Origin: Gaertneriomyces semiglobifer
Lineage: Eukaryota; Chytridiomycota; Chytridiomycetes; Spizellomycetales; Spizellomycetaceae
Direction: 5' to 3'
DNA length: 64,000 bases
NCBI GenBank assembly: GCA_025558075.1
Contig: JAHLKF010000022.1
Span: 186,001-250,000, forward strand
Both the position numbers and the translations under genes were made by a program. Within the stretch, counting starts at the first letter, position 1, and the number at the start of each line of letters is the position of its first letter. The notes under the pieces are model-generated. The model had not been told where the DNA came from, did no database searches, and saw nothing but the letters and a program-made list of their open reading frames with translations. Shown here in pieces: positions 43,190 to 55,100 of the stretch.

Positions 43190-45706
43190 CTATACCCGGC
43201 ATTCTACCCTCTTTCCCCACTCACCCTTGAAGTCACCGACGATCGGCCGGATCCAAAACTGCACTAGCTGACCGGGGGAGAAGCCTTTTATTGCCATGAT
43301 GGGTTTTGATCCCGCGGCAACGAATTCTCTTTGGCCACCCTCCTCCTTTGAGCCACCGATGAGGATATTCCATTTATCAACCTTGGCCCCTGTCCACGGT
43401 TGCTTCCACTCTGCCCAGAGTTCTCCGGGCAGCCGATTGGGTCCGTCGAGACAGACAATCTTCGTGACTAGTGGAGGCAGAATATCGGTTGCCTCATAAT
43501 TGATGGTCCGCGCTGCCGATAGAATTTCTGCAGATTCCTCTAGAGCGTCTTCGATCAGTGTAATTACTTCCGTAGAGTTCACATTTGTGTCTTGATAAAT
43601 GCGATACAGCCAAAACGGATTGTCGCAGCAAATATGTTTGGGCACACGCTTGGTTGCCAAAACTTCGGCCTGCTTCTCTTTACTCAGATGGGCGATCCCA
43701 CCCAGAAGCTTGTGGTTCTCGGGGCGTGGGACGCATTGCGACTCGTCTGTTTGCTGAAGTCGACACCAATATCAGATTAATGCACCGGCGCTCATTATAG
43801 TAAGGGACCTGAAGTCTTACCTCCCAGGCTCGATAGGACAATTCCATTCCAGGCAAGCTTGCCAACGTTCGATACGGTGTATAGTTCTCACTAGGGACCC
43901 CGAACGGAAACATCTCGATGACAGCTGTTCCGCGCCTGCAAAACATCGTCATAATCATCATGCTTCCATGCATGCCTGTATCAACGCATTAGATATTGAC
44001 TACGAGTTACGAGACGTCAAAAGAAGCATACCAAGAACTACTCGAGCTCGGCGCATAAACTTTACTTGTTCTTCAAAGCCGTGCTCCTCGTTGGAAACGA
44101 ATTGCACTTGCAGTTTGAATGCGTCTGTTAACTGCTTAGCAAGCTCTTGTTCGTTGAGTATGAGTCGGTTTCCACGACGCGTGATGATCACAATCAAGTC
44201 TGATTCTGTGAAAAAATCCGCTGCGTCTGCCGGCACGTAAGTCGTCAAGTCTGTTGAAGGCCTGCTATAATCTTCGTCGTCTTCAAGTGGTAAGCCAATC
44301 CTTCTGATGAACCACTCCGACACCTCTCTAACGTGCATCCCGTTCGGCAGTTTTTCCGGTATAGGCCCTTGAGGTTCCGTAAAACCGTACTGATACCAGG
44401 TCGTAAGTTTGGAATTGCCAAAAACAGCATCTCTGAAGCACGTCACTACATCTTTGTCTTGCTTCAAATATGCTTTGAACCGTAGCCGGTGATTTGACAA
44501 ATATTGGAAAGGTCGCGTGGAATCGGTTGGTCCGTATTCGTCGTAAATTAGGACGCGGTGCGTATCCAATGAGAAAGGCATGTTAAGTGTCGGAGACCCT
44601 TTGCCAATATACTCCTTAAGCATGTAGTACATTCCTAGTACATCATCATGCAGGTTATGCATGATGTTTCGCGGATGAAGCCGCGCCAGTACGAAGTGCA
44701 TCGTTTCTTCGTATCGAACCTTCATATTTTGGAATTCCGGTCTAAATGGATCAACTTCAATAAAATTAAAGAAGAACTTTGGATGACCCTGGACAGTAGA
44801 TAGTTCCAGAAGTCCTGTGTGGAAGCGATGCAAGGGAACGTTGCTTTGAATTGTGCGGTTCGTTTGTGCGATAAACCATTCTTGCTCAGTAGGGTGGTAA
44901 CATATGTTCCGAAAACGGCACACTCGAGTAGCTCTAGTATCCCCGTAGCACCAGACGGAGGACGAAGGCAAGATCGGCATCACGTTTACGGGGGTATTAT
45001 CCTCCGTATTCAACTTCTCAGGCCGAGGAGATTTCGGTTTCTTTTTCGAAGGCTTTTTTGGGTGATCTTTGGTCGGCCTTGCTGGGGAATCTCCTTCATT
45101 TTCCATGCTTTCGGCTTGAGTAGTGTTACCGCCCAGTAATGCCTGTCGTATGAGATCATCTTGCTGTTTCTCGGAAACCGCTTCTGCTTCCGCCTTGCGC
45201 TTTTGTTGTTCTGACGCATCAACCACAGATTCACTCGCATCAACGATCTTATCAGTGCTGCGCGTCGAAGTTTCTATGTCCTGTGAGATGTTGGTGGACA
45301 CGGATGACGATGGTCGACTGTTGTGCGCATTGTCGGTTGGAGAAGGCTTTGCAGGTGACTTTCCGGTCTTGATCAAATGAGCTGTAGCAGTAACAGATAG
45401 CGCTTCCTCGACGGGAAGTTTTGTCGATGGTATAGCAGGCACCTCAGTGCCCGCCTGAGCGCCTGCACCGAACGGCCGTTGCGACGTTTCATTACGGCTG
45501 ATCTCCAAAGCACTACTATCGACCGTGGAGTTCGGCAGTAGTAGCCACCACCCTAGTCCAATGAAAGCACTGGCAGCCAAACCCCATTTTAGCAGGCCCC
45601 AAAATCGCCCACGCCGTCGGCGTCGCGCATGGTCGTCGGTGGGATAGTCGAATCTGTAATCACCAAAAGAGTTGTCGGGTCGCCCACCGCGTCTACGAAA
45701 CTCCAT
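43190..45706 (-). CDS. GT61 glycosyltransferase with C-terminal FN3-like domain (POMGNT2-like)
   Basis: A type II membrane glycosyltransferase of the GT61/DUF563 family. The real start is the ATG at 45706 (MEFRRRGGRP). A basic cytosolic N-terminus precedes one membrane anchor (LLKWGLAASAFIGLGWWLLL), then a Ser/Thr/Lys-rich stem to about residue 235. The catalytic domain starts with VWCYGDTRATRVCRFRNICY and carries the family's HNLHDDVLGMYYML, a LIYDEYGPTD block and GMHGSMMIMTMF. Exons near 43823-43973 and 43190-43750 add VIEMFPFGVPSENYTPYRTL, HICCDNPFWLYRI, and a C-terminal beta domain (ELWAEWKQPWTG through WIRPIVGDF) that fits an FN3-like fold as in animal POMGNT2. POMGNT2 adds GlcNAc to O-mannose; whether this enzyme does so is unknown. 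Confidence 0.78.
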
Positions 45707-46210
45707 TCTCAGCAACCAGTACTGAGTAGTGACAGTTCTCCGTCCTCAATGCCGTGTATCGTAGCCGCTTTCGAGCATTGCAGTGTTCAAGTGTGCTACT
45801 AATTGTTGAAGCTCTTCTCGTGTGAAACCAAGTCTAGTTAGATGTGTTTATCGATATCAATTTGTAATGACGGGTCGCAGCTGTCAAAAAGGCTGTCGCT
45901 TCGATGGAACGACGGACGGCGAGTGGGCCTTGGAAGTGGAAATAGTGCGACGGTGAAGCTGCGAACAACGACTACAAAGATAGCTGGAAGGAGAGCTGAT
46001 CAAGGTTGTAAGGGTTTGCGAAGCAAAGGGCCAACCATTTGAGCCCGTTTGACGAGTTTCCCACGCGAATCACAGGCACATTAACGACTGGCCTTATTGT
46101 CAGTGTATGTGTTAATCCATATTTGTAAGATATATCTATCACGGTTCTTTGATAGTCGTGTTCAAATAGATTCTTCCGCTGGCCTCACCCTGTCTGGAAA
46201 ACCCTGCGAC
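45707..46210. promoter_or_regulatory. Divergent upstream region of the GT61 gene and an orphan gene
   Basis: 504 bp between divergent start codons. GGCACATT occurs near 46076, a relaxed match to the GGCACAG element seen elsewhere. No coding exon, TATA box or repeat was recognised. Confidence 0.35.
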
Positions 46211-46909
46211 ATGAGTGGCCTACAAACCGTGTTTATCTCTGATGTTGAATCGGCGGAGAGCACAACTCAAAGCCGTTCCAGTTACAAATCTTCTCAGTAC
46301 ACTACGGAGCGAAACATTTCGACATACTTCTCGATGCCTGCGATTCTGCAAGACGATGTGGAGCTCACGCCAGCGACAATTCCCTCAAGCCCCAATCACA
46401 ACGAGGTGGATGCGGCGCCGCAATCTGGACCAACCCCTGGTTATACAGACTATCTGTTTCTTCCATTGGGGTTCGATGTCATGTTCCACAGGGATAGACT
46501 TGCGTAAGTTCCGTCAGTGCTGGAAACGTTTTCCCACAGAGAACTCAAATTTCACATTGCCCTCTCTTCTCACGCTGACAGGAAGATTGCGCTAGAATCC
46601 GAAATCGAGCTCCAATTCCTCGTCAAAAAGAACAAGGTTAAGCTCATTGCTGATTACCCAGAGAACCTGCAGGATGCGTGAGTTGAGATGCTCCTTTCGA
46701 AACAACTAGTTCGTTCTTCTGAGGTCCGTTGTTATATTGACAGGCGCGAGAAGATTCGCAACTTCTTCGATAATTGCGCCACTGGCATCTCTCCAGCTCG
46801 AAGTCGTAACAAGATTGCCAAACCGGATCGTCCGGGTGCTTGGGGCCAACCACGTGAGCTATCTGCGATTGAGGAGGCAGAAGCAATCCGTCAGCAAACA
46901 CGCAGATGA
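46211..46909 (+). CDS. Orphan 184-aa protein, function unknown
   Basis: Three exons, 46211-46503, 46582-46677 and 46744-46909, join in frame with good donor and acceptor sites. This supports a real gene although no family was recognised. The first 75 residues are Ser/Thr-rich and probably disordered (SESTTQSRSSYKSSQYT-like composition). The rest is more ordered: GYTDYLFLPLGFDVMFHRDR, LAKIALESEIELQFLVKKNK and VKLIADYPENLQDAREKIRN suggest a small alpha/beta or helical domain. The C-terminal 40 residues are basic and Pro-containing. No signal peptide or membrane span. Confidence 0.6.
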
Positions 46910-47180
46910 GGAATCCCATTGTTGCGTGTTCTGTATGTGACTTTATTGGAATAAGAACAACACGCGGACACCGTTGATGGATATCTGGCGTGTGTGGTGT
47001 TTGTATAGCACTTTGATACATTGGCCCTTTTGAGTTACAAGTCATGTCGGCTTGGGATAGTCCGGATATCTTGTGGCGTAAACTTGATGCGCGGAAGAAT
47101 GGTATGCTTCTGTTCGCCCGTCGAATCACCGCGACCAATGACAGAGGGACGGGCTTACGGTGCGAAAAAGCGGTACTAGA

Positions 47181-47384
47181 CTAGGGCTTGGTAGTACCAA
47201 CATTTTCGGCGGGAGTTTGGCCGTACATGCGTTCGAGATACGGGCCAAAGATGTATCCCCCACTGCATAGAGAAAGAACTGCCGTGATAGCGTACACATG
47301 CCACGAAAACCCACGGCCACCTCGGGTAGACCGTTGCAGAAGGCTATTTGCCTTGATTGGCTCCTGTGCTCGTACGATCCTCAT
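47181..47384 (-). CDS. Small single-pass membrane protein, possibly mitochondrial
   Basis: 67 codons from the ATG at 47384. A basic N-terminus (MRIVRAQEPIKANSLLQRST) with few acidic residues is followed by one hydrophobic segment (HVYAITAVLSLCSGGYIFGP) and a short hydrophilic tail ending VGTTKP. The composition resembles nuclear-encoded small subunits or assembly factors of respiratory complexes, but I cannot name one. It is divergent from ATP12, an assembly factor of the mitochondrial F1-ATPase, across 237 bp, which fits a mitochondrial role without proving it. Short length limits confidence. Confidence 0.5.
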   Translation of the reverse strand: MRIVRAQEPIKANSLLQRSTRGGRGFSWHVYAITAVLSLCSGGYIFGPYLERMYGQTPAENVGTTKP

Positions 47385-47621
47385 TTTTCACTGCTGTCGC
47401 TGTCGGTCGGTATCGGCAATGATTTTTTAAGTACCGTAGCTGTTCTTTCATCGTTGCCAATGAAATTCCTGTTCGAAGTCGGAAACACGTTAGAGTTAGG
47501 GTTGAGATGTTACCTGCAAGAGCAACTCGCTCAAAAAGTTGCAGGAAACCATTCGGCTATAGCACAATATATCACCCAGGCATAGGACTCTTGCGGTGCA
47601 GAAACAGAGGAACGTCCAGTT

Positions 47622-48753
47622 ATGCTGCCCAGCAGATGCTTCTCGGTGGTGCGGTCTGTACCAAACCGCGCTCGTCAGTGTAGATCGACGACGTTATACA
47701 GATCCACAGTCCAAACAACCGCGGTAGGATCCCGTTCTGGCCGGCGAACCCAGAGCCCATGTTCATTTTCCATGTAGGGGTATGCCAGCACTTCATCTTC
47801 TGCGGAAGTTGCGCATAATGCAGGTCAAGATCCGGCCGCTAAATATGCGAACAAGACAGCAGCAATGCGCCGATTTTGGAAATCCGTGGGGGTCAAGGAG
47901 GTTGATGGTAGGCTCATGGCGACATGCTCAATCTCCTTAGGCGAGGCAAGAGTCTTATGGCGGTTTTTATTTAGGCACGTATCACATTACGCTGGACGGA
48001 CGATCGATGAAGACACCGGACGGGCGGCAGATTGCGATCCCGAGCAACAAGAAGGTGTTAGCATTGCTAGTAGCGGGTGAGTGGGAAGGGCAGGATAAAC
48101 TCCTCAAGTCCTACTCCCTACCATTAACATCGGTGGTGGTGCGCTCCGTTGATGGACTGGCGGATGAGGCGACTAGGCGGGGAGTCATCGATAACCTGCT
48201 CCGGTACTTACACACAGACTCCGTATGGTGCGTACATTTGTCCAAGAGGGATTGGCTGCTCTTCTTGCTGATCGTTCACCGGGAACAGCTATTACCAAGA
48301 CTACCCGGAATCCTTCGTAAAAATGCAAGATACTCATTGGCGCCCACTCATTGACTGGCTTAAAGAAGCGTATGACATGGACGTCAAAACCACTCATGGC
48401 ATTATGAGCGTTAAACAACCAGAAGATGTGGTTGCCAAATGCAGGGCCGTTCTAGAAGCTATGGATAACGTGGAGCTTGCTGCATTTGAAAAGGCAGTTT
48501 TGACTAGCAAGTCATTCATTATTGCCCTGGCATTAGTGAAACGGCGCATCAATGTCGACGCGGCGGCCAAGGCTGCTCGGCTTGAAGTATTGCATCAGAT
48601 CGATCGTTGGGGCGAAGTGGAAGACAGTACGTTCACGTTCTTTCCTGCATGCTGGCTGTTCCCGTCGCTGATCGTCCACACGTAGGTCACGATGTTGACA
48701 GAGAAGAGCTACGAAGACAACTCGGCTCTGTCGCGTGTACTTTGCTGTCTTAA
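47622..48753 (+). CDS. ATP12: F1-ATPase assembly chaperone ATP12
   Basis: A mitochondrial matrix chaperone that holds the F1 alpha subunit during ATP-synthase assembly (ATPAF2 in animals). Exon 1 (ATG at 47622) encodes a presequence, MLPSRCFSVVRSVPNRARQC. The conserved domain then reads TAAMRRFWKSVGVKEVDG, MKTPDGRQIAIPSNKKVLAL, GEWEGQDKLLKSYSLPLTSV, GVIDNLLRYLHTDSV and, after an intron, HWRPLIDWLKEAYDMDVKTT, a SFIIALALVKRRINVDAA segment and DRWGEVED. The final exon (HDVDREELRRQLGSVACTLL) matches the family terminus. All are hallmarks of ATP12. The closing stop is at 48751-48753. Confidence 0.87.
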
Positions 48754-48910
48754 CTGCAGCTTTTAGACTTTACTGTTACATTGAAGGTGTTTAGACGTAT
48801 TCGCAACATGCCATCATGAACGTCCTTTCTTCCGATCGTTTATCAACGCTCAGACGTATGTAATATCGTACACAAGCATTTCCTCGCAAGCATAATCACT
48901 ACCGACTCTA

Positions 48911-49711
48911 CTATCTCCTTCCGTTGCGTCGTGCGCCCCTATAAATCATCATGAGTAACGAATCTCCGCAGCGCCATGAGAGGCAAGGAACCAACCTAAC
49001 ACGCTCCAGAGCTGAAAAGCTGGCACCACGAACGAATGCGAAATCAGCATGGATTGCTTGCTCAAGAAGTGTGGATCCATTCAGTCCATCCACGGCGGCT
49101 TTCGCTTCCGGATAGGTACTGTACTCTACCAAAGCGTAGCCCTGCACAGAGTAAATGTTTGAGGCGACCGTCTACATTTAGATGCAGGGGATTCGAATGA
49201 ACCGACCTTCACGTAACCAGTTCGCCGATCCAGGTTCAAATGCATGTTCCTAATTTCGCCATATTCAGCGACCCGTTCCATCACGTCTTCCTCTGTTGCT
49301 TCCTCATGGACACCAGTTATCAAAATAATCCATCCTTCAATGGCTAAGCAATTCACAGAACGGTAAGTAGTCTGAGTAAGTCGCCCATTCTCTCGTCTCC
49401 CAAGGGCCTCTCACTTACATCGCTGCGCCGTTCCTTGAACCTCGTCCTCCACTGTCTCATACGTCCCAATAGCGTCCTTTCTATTATAGCCTCCACTTTG
49501 AGCGAACCCTCTTCCCTTCCGTTTTGTGGCATTCGACTTTACACGATCTGTCTCATCGACAGCTAAGTGATGAAGTCATGTAGTCAGTTTGGTGCTTGGA
49601 ACTGGCCAGGTGCCGTCTGCTCGCCCGTCCAAGAAACCTACCATCGTCTGTGACCATCTCATCCGCACCGGCATCCAGATCCACCGCCATCTCATAGTTC
49701 TCTGCAGTCAT
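48911..49711 (-). CDS. RBM8A: Exon-junction-complex protein Y14
   Basis: An RRM protein that with Mago forms the core lock of the exon-junction complex deposited on spliced mRNAs. The start ATG at 49711 gives [20 protein letters not shown]. Further exons give [20 protein letters not shown], then the [55 protein letters not shown] and [20 protein letters not shown]. These match animal Y14 almost word for word, including [10 protein letters not shown] and NLDRRTGY. The tail after FVRG is short and basic (GARRNGRR); a last intron may alter it. The exon-junction complex is fitting in such an intron-rich genome. It is divergent from RBX1. Confidence 0.88.
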
Positions 49712-49945
49712 CTTTGCCGTTTCTCGTCTTTCAGCCTCAGTCTTGAATTTGATTAGCTGCTCCTTCTTTGGCAGTATTCGTTTACCGACCTTGGTCAAAC
49801 CTCCTTCGATCTTTTGGCCAACTATCGCGGGTGGCACAGTCATCACAAGGTCTGGGCCTTTGCCAGCTCCACAAATTGCGAACGCCTCTTCGCAATAGAC
49901 ATTGACAACAGGCAGACAGGAAGGTTGCGAATCTAAGAAGTAAGA
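49712..49945. promoter_or_regulatory. Divergent Y14/RBX1 promoter with a GTGGCACAG site
   Basis: 234 bp between divergent start codons. GTGGCACAG lies at 49831-49839, almost central, and is preceded by G, making GGTGGCACAGT. This 11-mer also occurs in the histone and U5 promoters of the window. Part of the region is open in frame with the Y14 exon, but the family's start favours treating it as leader. Confidence 0.5.
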
Positions 49946-50670
<725 letters not shown>

Positions 50671-51640
50671 TCTCGTCAACGTCATTTTTGTACATACACG
50701 CTTCTCTTGGTTATTCAGAAGTACTCATATACCGCTCATCGACGTGAGATGATTTGCCCGATGCGATTGACTTTTCACATTGTTTCAGTTATTTAAGCGT
50801 GACCATGGAGCTTGATCGACTGGGAACGGTCCGCTATGGCGTGTTGGTAGCCTTCACGAGTTCGGGGCCAACTGCATTTTAAGATGGGCTGCCCAGTATT
50901 TACGGTGGATCGCACGAAATGGACCTTCAAAGAAATGAAGCGGCGCGACAGCGTTTTTAAGAGGCGCAAAATCAAGAAACATCTCCAGTTTGCACGATGG
51001 CAAGTGCGAATATACCCGGCTCAGTGCCACAACCTGTCATTCCGAGAACGAACCAGGAAGATGCAGCGAAGATAGTAGATGCAAAAGAAAAGGCACGGAG
51101 TCTGCCAGGTAACGGTGGTGGGCCCGCTTTCTCCATCCCGCTCCGTCCTTTCACTATGATCACAACCGCCTCCCTCACAGTATCAGTATAATGATGACAA
51201 AAGATGCTACCGTAGACCGGCGAATGCACTTCCTTTTCCCCACCGCTGACGCTTGGTCAATATGCGTCGTCGGCTACAAACTCGTCCATGACAATGTCGG
51301 CATACGTTGCATATGAGGTTTTTGCCAAGAGTCATTCATATCCGACCCCTTATAGGAACCGATAGGTCAAGCATTAGCAACGGAAAATCAGTGCACTGAG
51401 CCTACTGCCTGCCAGGTGATGATGATGAATCTCTCCCTTCTTCCTTCTTTTCCTTCTTTCCAGCGCATGGGATGAAATGCTGCATATTGCAATGGTGATC
51501 ACGAAGCGTTAGTTATGGATATCTCGCCATCGAGGAAAGTTCTCTTGTTCACACTGTTTTGTTTCACCCTTCACAGTTGCTCGAATTCCCATTAGTCCGG
51601 CGCTGTCCGAATGGTGCTCATTACCGGTTGCCAGGCAGCC
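50671..51640. other. Intergenic region between RBX1 and the U5 snRNA gene
   Basis: 970 bp with no recognised protein gene. A plus-strand frame of 64 codons near 50997-51191 begins MASANIPGSVPQPV and contains a Lys/Ala-rich stretch, but it matches nothing I know and could be chance. Another of 63 codons (50884-51075) is very basic. A (GAT)n-like run occurs near 51416-51432. An unrecognised small gene or RNA cannot be ruled out. Confidence 0.4.
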
Positions 51641-51670
51641 GGTGGCACAGTTCTACGACGGGGTATAAAA
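51641..51670 (+). promoter_or_regulatory. U5 snRNA promoter: GGTGGCACAGTT plus TATA-like box
   Basis: GGTGGCACAGTT (51641-51652) is identical to a 12-mer in the H2A/H2B promoter. Ten nt later lies GTATAAAAAG (51663-51672), about 30 bp ahead of the predicted U5 start. This spacing fits a TATA-driven snRNA promoter. Confidence 0.6.
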
Positions 51671-51694
51671 AGTCATCGTTCGCGGCCAACCCGA

Positions 51695-51840
51695 GCATCT
51701 CTTTTCTTCATCCACCTCCGCGACGTTTGCACAGATCGAATCCATCTTTCGCCTTTTACTAAAGATAGCCGTGCGCAAGCGTCACTAAGCGGAGTGATAC
51801 CAATTTTTGAAACCACTTCAGTGTCCTTTGCGGGATGTTG
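51695..51840 (+). ncRNA. snRNA U5: U5 spliceosomal snRNA
   Basis: The invariant loop I, GCCTTTTAC (51751-51759), is presented by the stem ATCTTT/AAAGAT (51744-51749 with 51761-51766), exactly as in U5 of other eukaryotes. Flanking arms can pair further: GACGTTTGC with GCAAGCGTC (about 51722-51730 with 51775-51783) and CTCCGC (51716-51721) with GCGGAG (51789-51794), giving the long U5 stem. A Sm-binding site, AATTTTTGA (51802-51810), follows, and a small hairpin may close the 3' end. The RNA aligns both exons during splicing. The ends are estimated; the TATA-like box at 51663 sets the 5' end near 51695. Confidence 0.9.
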
Positions 51841-52134
51841 ATCAACTATAAAACAAAGGAAGAAAACCTTAGAATCCAGTGGCTCATCTTCGTGGGATGC
51901 GTCGTGGCAGTGCCATAAGGCATGGTGTGGTGCCTGCGAGCCAACACTGGATCTGTATATATATATGTTGCTGGTTGCATTACTTCTCAGCTGCGCTTGC
52001 TGTGACGTCCTGTTGTGGGCATGGGGCAGCCCTCTGACAACCTTTTGATCGATCGGGATCCACGCTGCACGCGCAGTAATAAATATTCATTAATGTACGA
52101 CTGGCCGAATTAATATGTACAATATAGCTAACAG
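51841..52134. other. Region between U5 and the separase stop codon
   Basis: 294 bp holding the 3' end of U5 and a short (TA)n tract (51956-51966). GC-rich complementary segments near 51905-51940 could fold into a hairpin, but no RNA family was recognised. Confidence 0.35.
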
Positions 52135-55100
52135 CTAGGCTTGTGGTTCGCATTCCATCTTACGCGCACTGAGGAACACCGGTAATCCGTACACCACCGG
52201 GGCCGCACCGGTTAAGTATTCAAGTTTGCAGACCTCCCTGGCAGCCGCAACCGCCTCGGCAATAGAGCGTTCCCCCGGCAAGCAGGAGGATGCACTGTCC
52301 ATCAAGCCCCATTCTTGCAGCATCTTCTTACTAAATCGGTCGATATCCTTGTCGGTCACGTCCCAGAGATTGGCTACAATTGCAGGACTGCCGCCCAAAA
52401 GATAGTTCAAGGGCGTGCCGTACGGATCGAACTCCCCTGTCGGAGTCAAACAACCACTGCTACAACCAAGTAACAAAGCCATAGCAGCTCTGTCCAACTC
52501 GCGCACTCGCTGACCACGCACATACTGCTCCCCACCGCCATGCCCAAAATAAATGAAAAGGTCCTTCGTGGCTAACGCGGCAGCAATGTCATCTTCCTTC
52601 GGGCACTCGCCGACCAATCCAGACCACTGTTGCCGGCTTTTAACGAAAGGCATAAACTCCTCTTGAGTAGCCTTCAGATCCTTACTTGGATTCAAAATAT
52701 AATATGCATTGGATTGATCGAGGGTGAGTCGAGTGTTTGCACGCGTCGCAAGGGTGTCCCGCAGTGAGAAGATGGATGGAAGTCGGACGATGGGCGTACT
52801 ACGCAATGCAGGCAGGCTTTCCCATGGGATCATGTGCAGGTGCTTGTCCAGAATTAGAATGGTATGCTTTCCTGACATCTCTGGCGTATTCTCAGCTTGT
52901 CGATGTGTATAAACGCTGTAAAACGCTTGTAAGGCATCGCGGAAATCGCTTTCCATTCCGTCAATGTCCAATTCGTCATAGTCAATGCCAGCGCCGCTGT
53001 ATTGGTATGCGTCCAGCAAGTAATACAGAGCATCCTCAACATCTTCGTAAGCTGGCGAGGACCCCAGGCGGAGCAGCATGCGGCAGATGGAATCCTCGAC
53101 TGTAAACACGGGAGGTCTTTTGCTTCGTCGGGCTTTCGTTCCCACAGCCCCTGATATGTTTTTCTCAATAGCTTTCTTAAACGTTTCCACTGCATTTTGG
53201 AGGTCCGGAGAGTCAAAATCATCGCTCGTTAGTAAGCCTTTAAAGGCCCCTAACCATCCCATTTCTACCTGACGCATCAAAGACTTCAAGCGGCCGTCTA
53301 GTGTCCTTCTAGTGCTCCACCACCCTTTTTTATCGTCCAAAGTGACATACGACGCAGCATTCTTCATCATGGCATTGCTCTCTTGAAGTATGTTCTGCAA
53401 CTCGCTTACGATCTCGCTATATGTTGAGCCACCATCTTCCCCCTCCCGCAGCCCTTGCCGCTGGAGCGGTAGTCGGACCACTACCGGCGCATTGCCGTTT
53501 TCATATCGTGTGATATACAGGTCCTCGCGTTCTAGGTCGACAGAAATAGAGCAAACAAGCCACTCAGCAGGGAGCTTACTTACAATGTCCCGCTCAAAAT
53601 CCTCGGGCGACATTTGTGTTTCCCCCTCGTACAGGCTCCGAAGAAGATCTTGTCCTTGTCCTTGTGCCGCACGATCCTTTGGTGCTGAATCCGGACCACT
53701 AATAGAAATTGGATCAGGCCATACGGAGGTCCGCGCATTTTGGTGATTTCGATCAGCCTTTTCAACGAGCCCCAAAAGCATTTCTCTCCTGGTAGTCAAG
53801 CCTTTGGCCAATTCCAAGTAGAATGCCGATTCGACGGCCAGGTGCAGCGGCTCAGCGCTTTCAACCCCCACGGTTAAATACGCGCGCATCACATTTAGGA
53901 ATACAAGGCCATGACAGAGCTCATGCAACAGCTGAGGTGACCCGTATTGGTGCGCGCACTTCAGGGCTTTTTGAAACATAGTCCTTATCTGATCGATATT
54001 GTTACTTAGTGCTAGCGTTGCCTTGTAAGCCTTTGTTTGTCGTGTTGAAGGCTTTGACGTTGTCGTCGGGACATACCAAGGGAGCGAAAACGCGGAATCA
54101 GCAAACATTGTGTACAGGTGATTACTTCGTAAGGCCAAAAGGACCCTCTGTAATTTCAACTTGGCTAGCGTTGCACAATATGAGGCCAATTCCATGTCGC
54201 TCTGGCACGAAAAATCGGCATTTTCCAGCTGAGCTTCGGCATCATCCAGCTTCCCTTTTCCAAACAAAGCCGCACCAGCCCGAGTTACCACATCGAATTT
54301 CAGGCGAGACAATGAGTGACATTCATAGGGGGCACTTGCTGTTTGCCGAGGCCTCGCAACACTAAGCGCTTTTTGCTTGATTGGCGACAGTACGGCCAAC
54401 TTCCGTTCACGCGGCGTCTGTACAACCATTGTGGCGTCTTTCTCTTCTAGCAATGCAATGGCCTCCGGTGACATAGCCTCATCAATCAGGGCGCTCGCAG
54501 ACGCGTAGAGGGATAGAGCACCATCAAACGAATCGTTGCGCACGTTGTGCTCACCAGCGTGTACTTTTGACAGAACAACGTCGCGTACGGACAGCTCGGT
54601 GTACACTTCAGCCTGACAATCGTTAGCGCGTTGTAGCTGTGCCTCTGATTCTGCCAGCCGGTATTGCCTGTATCGTGTTTCCGCCAAACGGAATAGGAAC
54701 TCGCTGATGAAGCTATGTGAATGCACTTGTTCCGCCAGAGTCAGTCCCGTTTGGTAATAGTACTCGGCTTGCTTGATGAAACCCTGGACTACATATAATG
54801 TCCCTAACAGTAGGTAGCACGTCAAGAAACGTCCAAGAAGCTGCCACTGCTTCTGAGCGAACATGCGCATATGTGGTTGTTGTTCATCTGTATGTGTCGG
54901 CGACGCACCCAGATTCAATTGTTGAAGTGAGCGCGCCAATTCGTCCTCAGCATTGTCATATAAGCTTAACGAGCGAGCAGCACGGTTAAGTAAACGGAGA
55001 CATTTCTGTATCCGCTGAATGGCAACCGCCAAGTTTCCGGCATTCAGAAGCATGGAGCTCTGAGTAGCAAATGCATCGGCCGCCGCGCATAAGCCGTCGC

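Noticed and set aside
47044..47180. 46-codon plus-strand frame starting MSAWDSPDILWRKL
   Set aside because: Looks exon-like at first, but no downstream exon continues it and it opposes the 67-aa gene.
50884..51191. Two short plus-strand frames (one very basic, one starting MASANIPG) upstream of U5
   Set aside because: No recognisable family; cannot be told from chance by sequence alone, so left as intergenic.
51416..51432. GTGATGATGATGAATC, similar to a C box of a C/D snoRNA
   Set aside because: No D box at a proper distance; looks like a small GAT microsatellite.
51905..51940. GC-rich hairpin-forming segment after U5
   Set aside because: Does not match snoRNA box rules (no paired C/D or H/ACA boxes seen).
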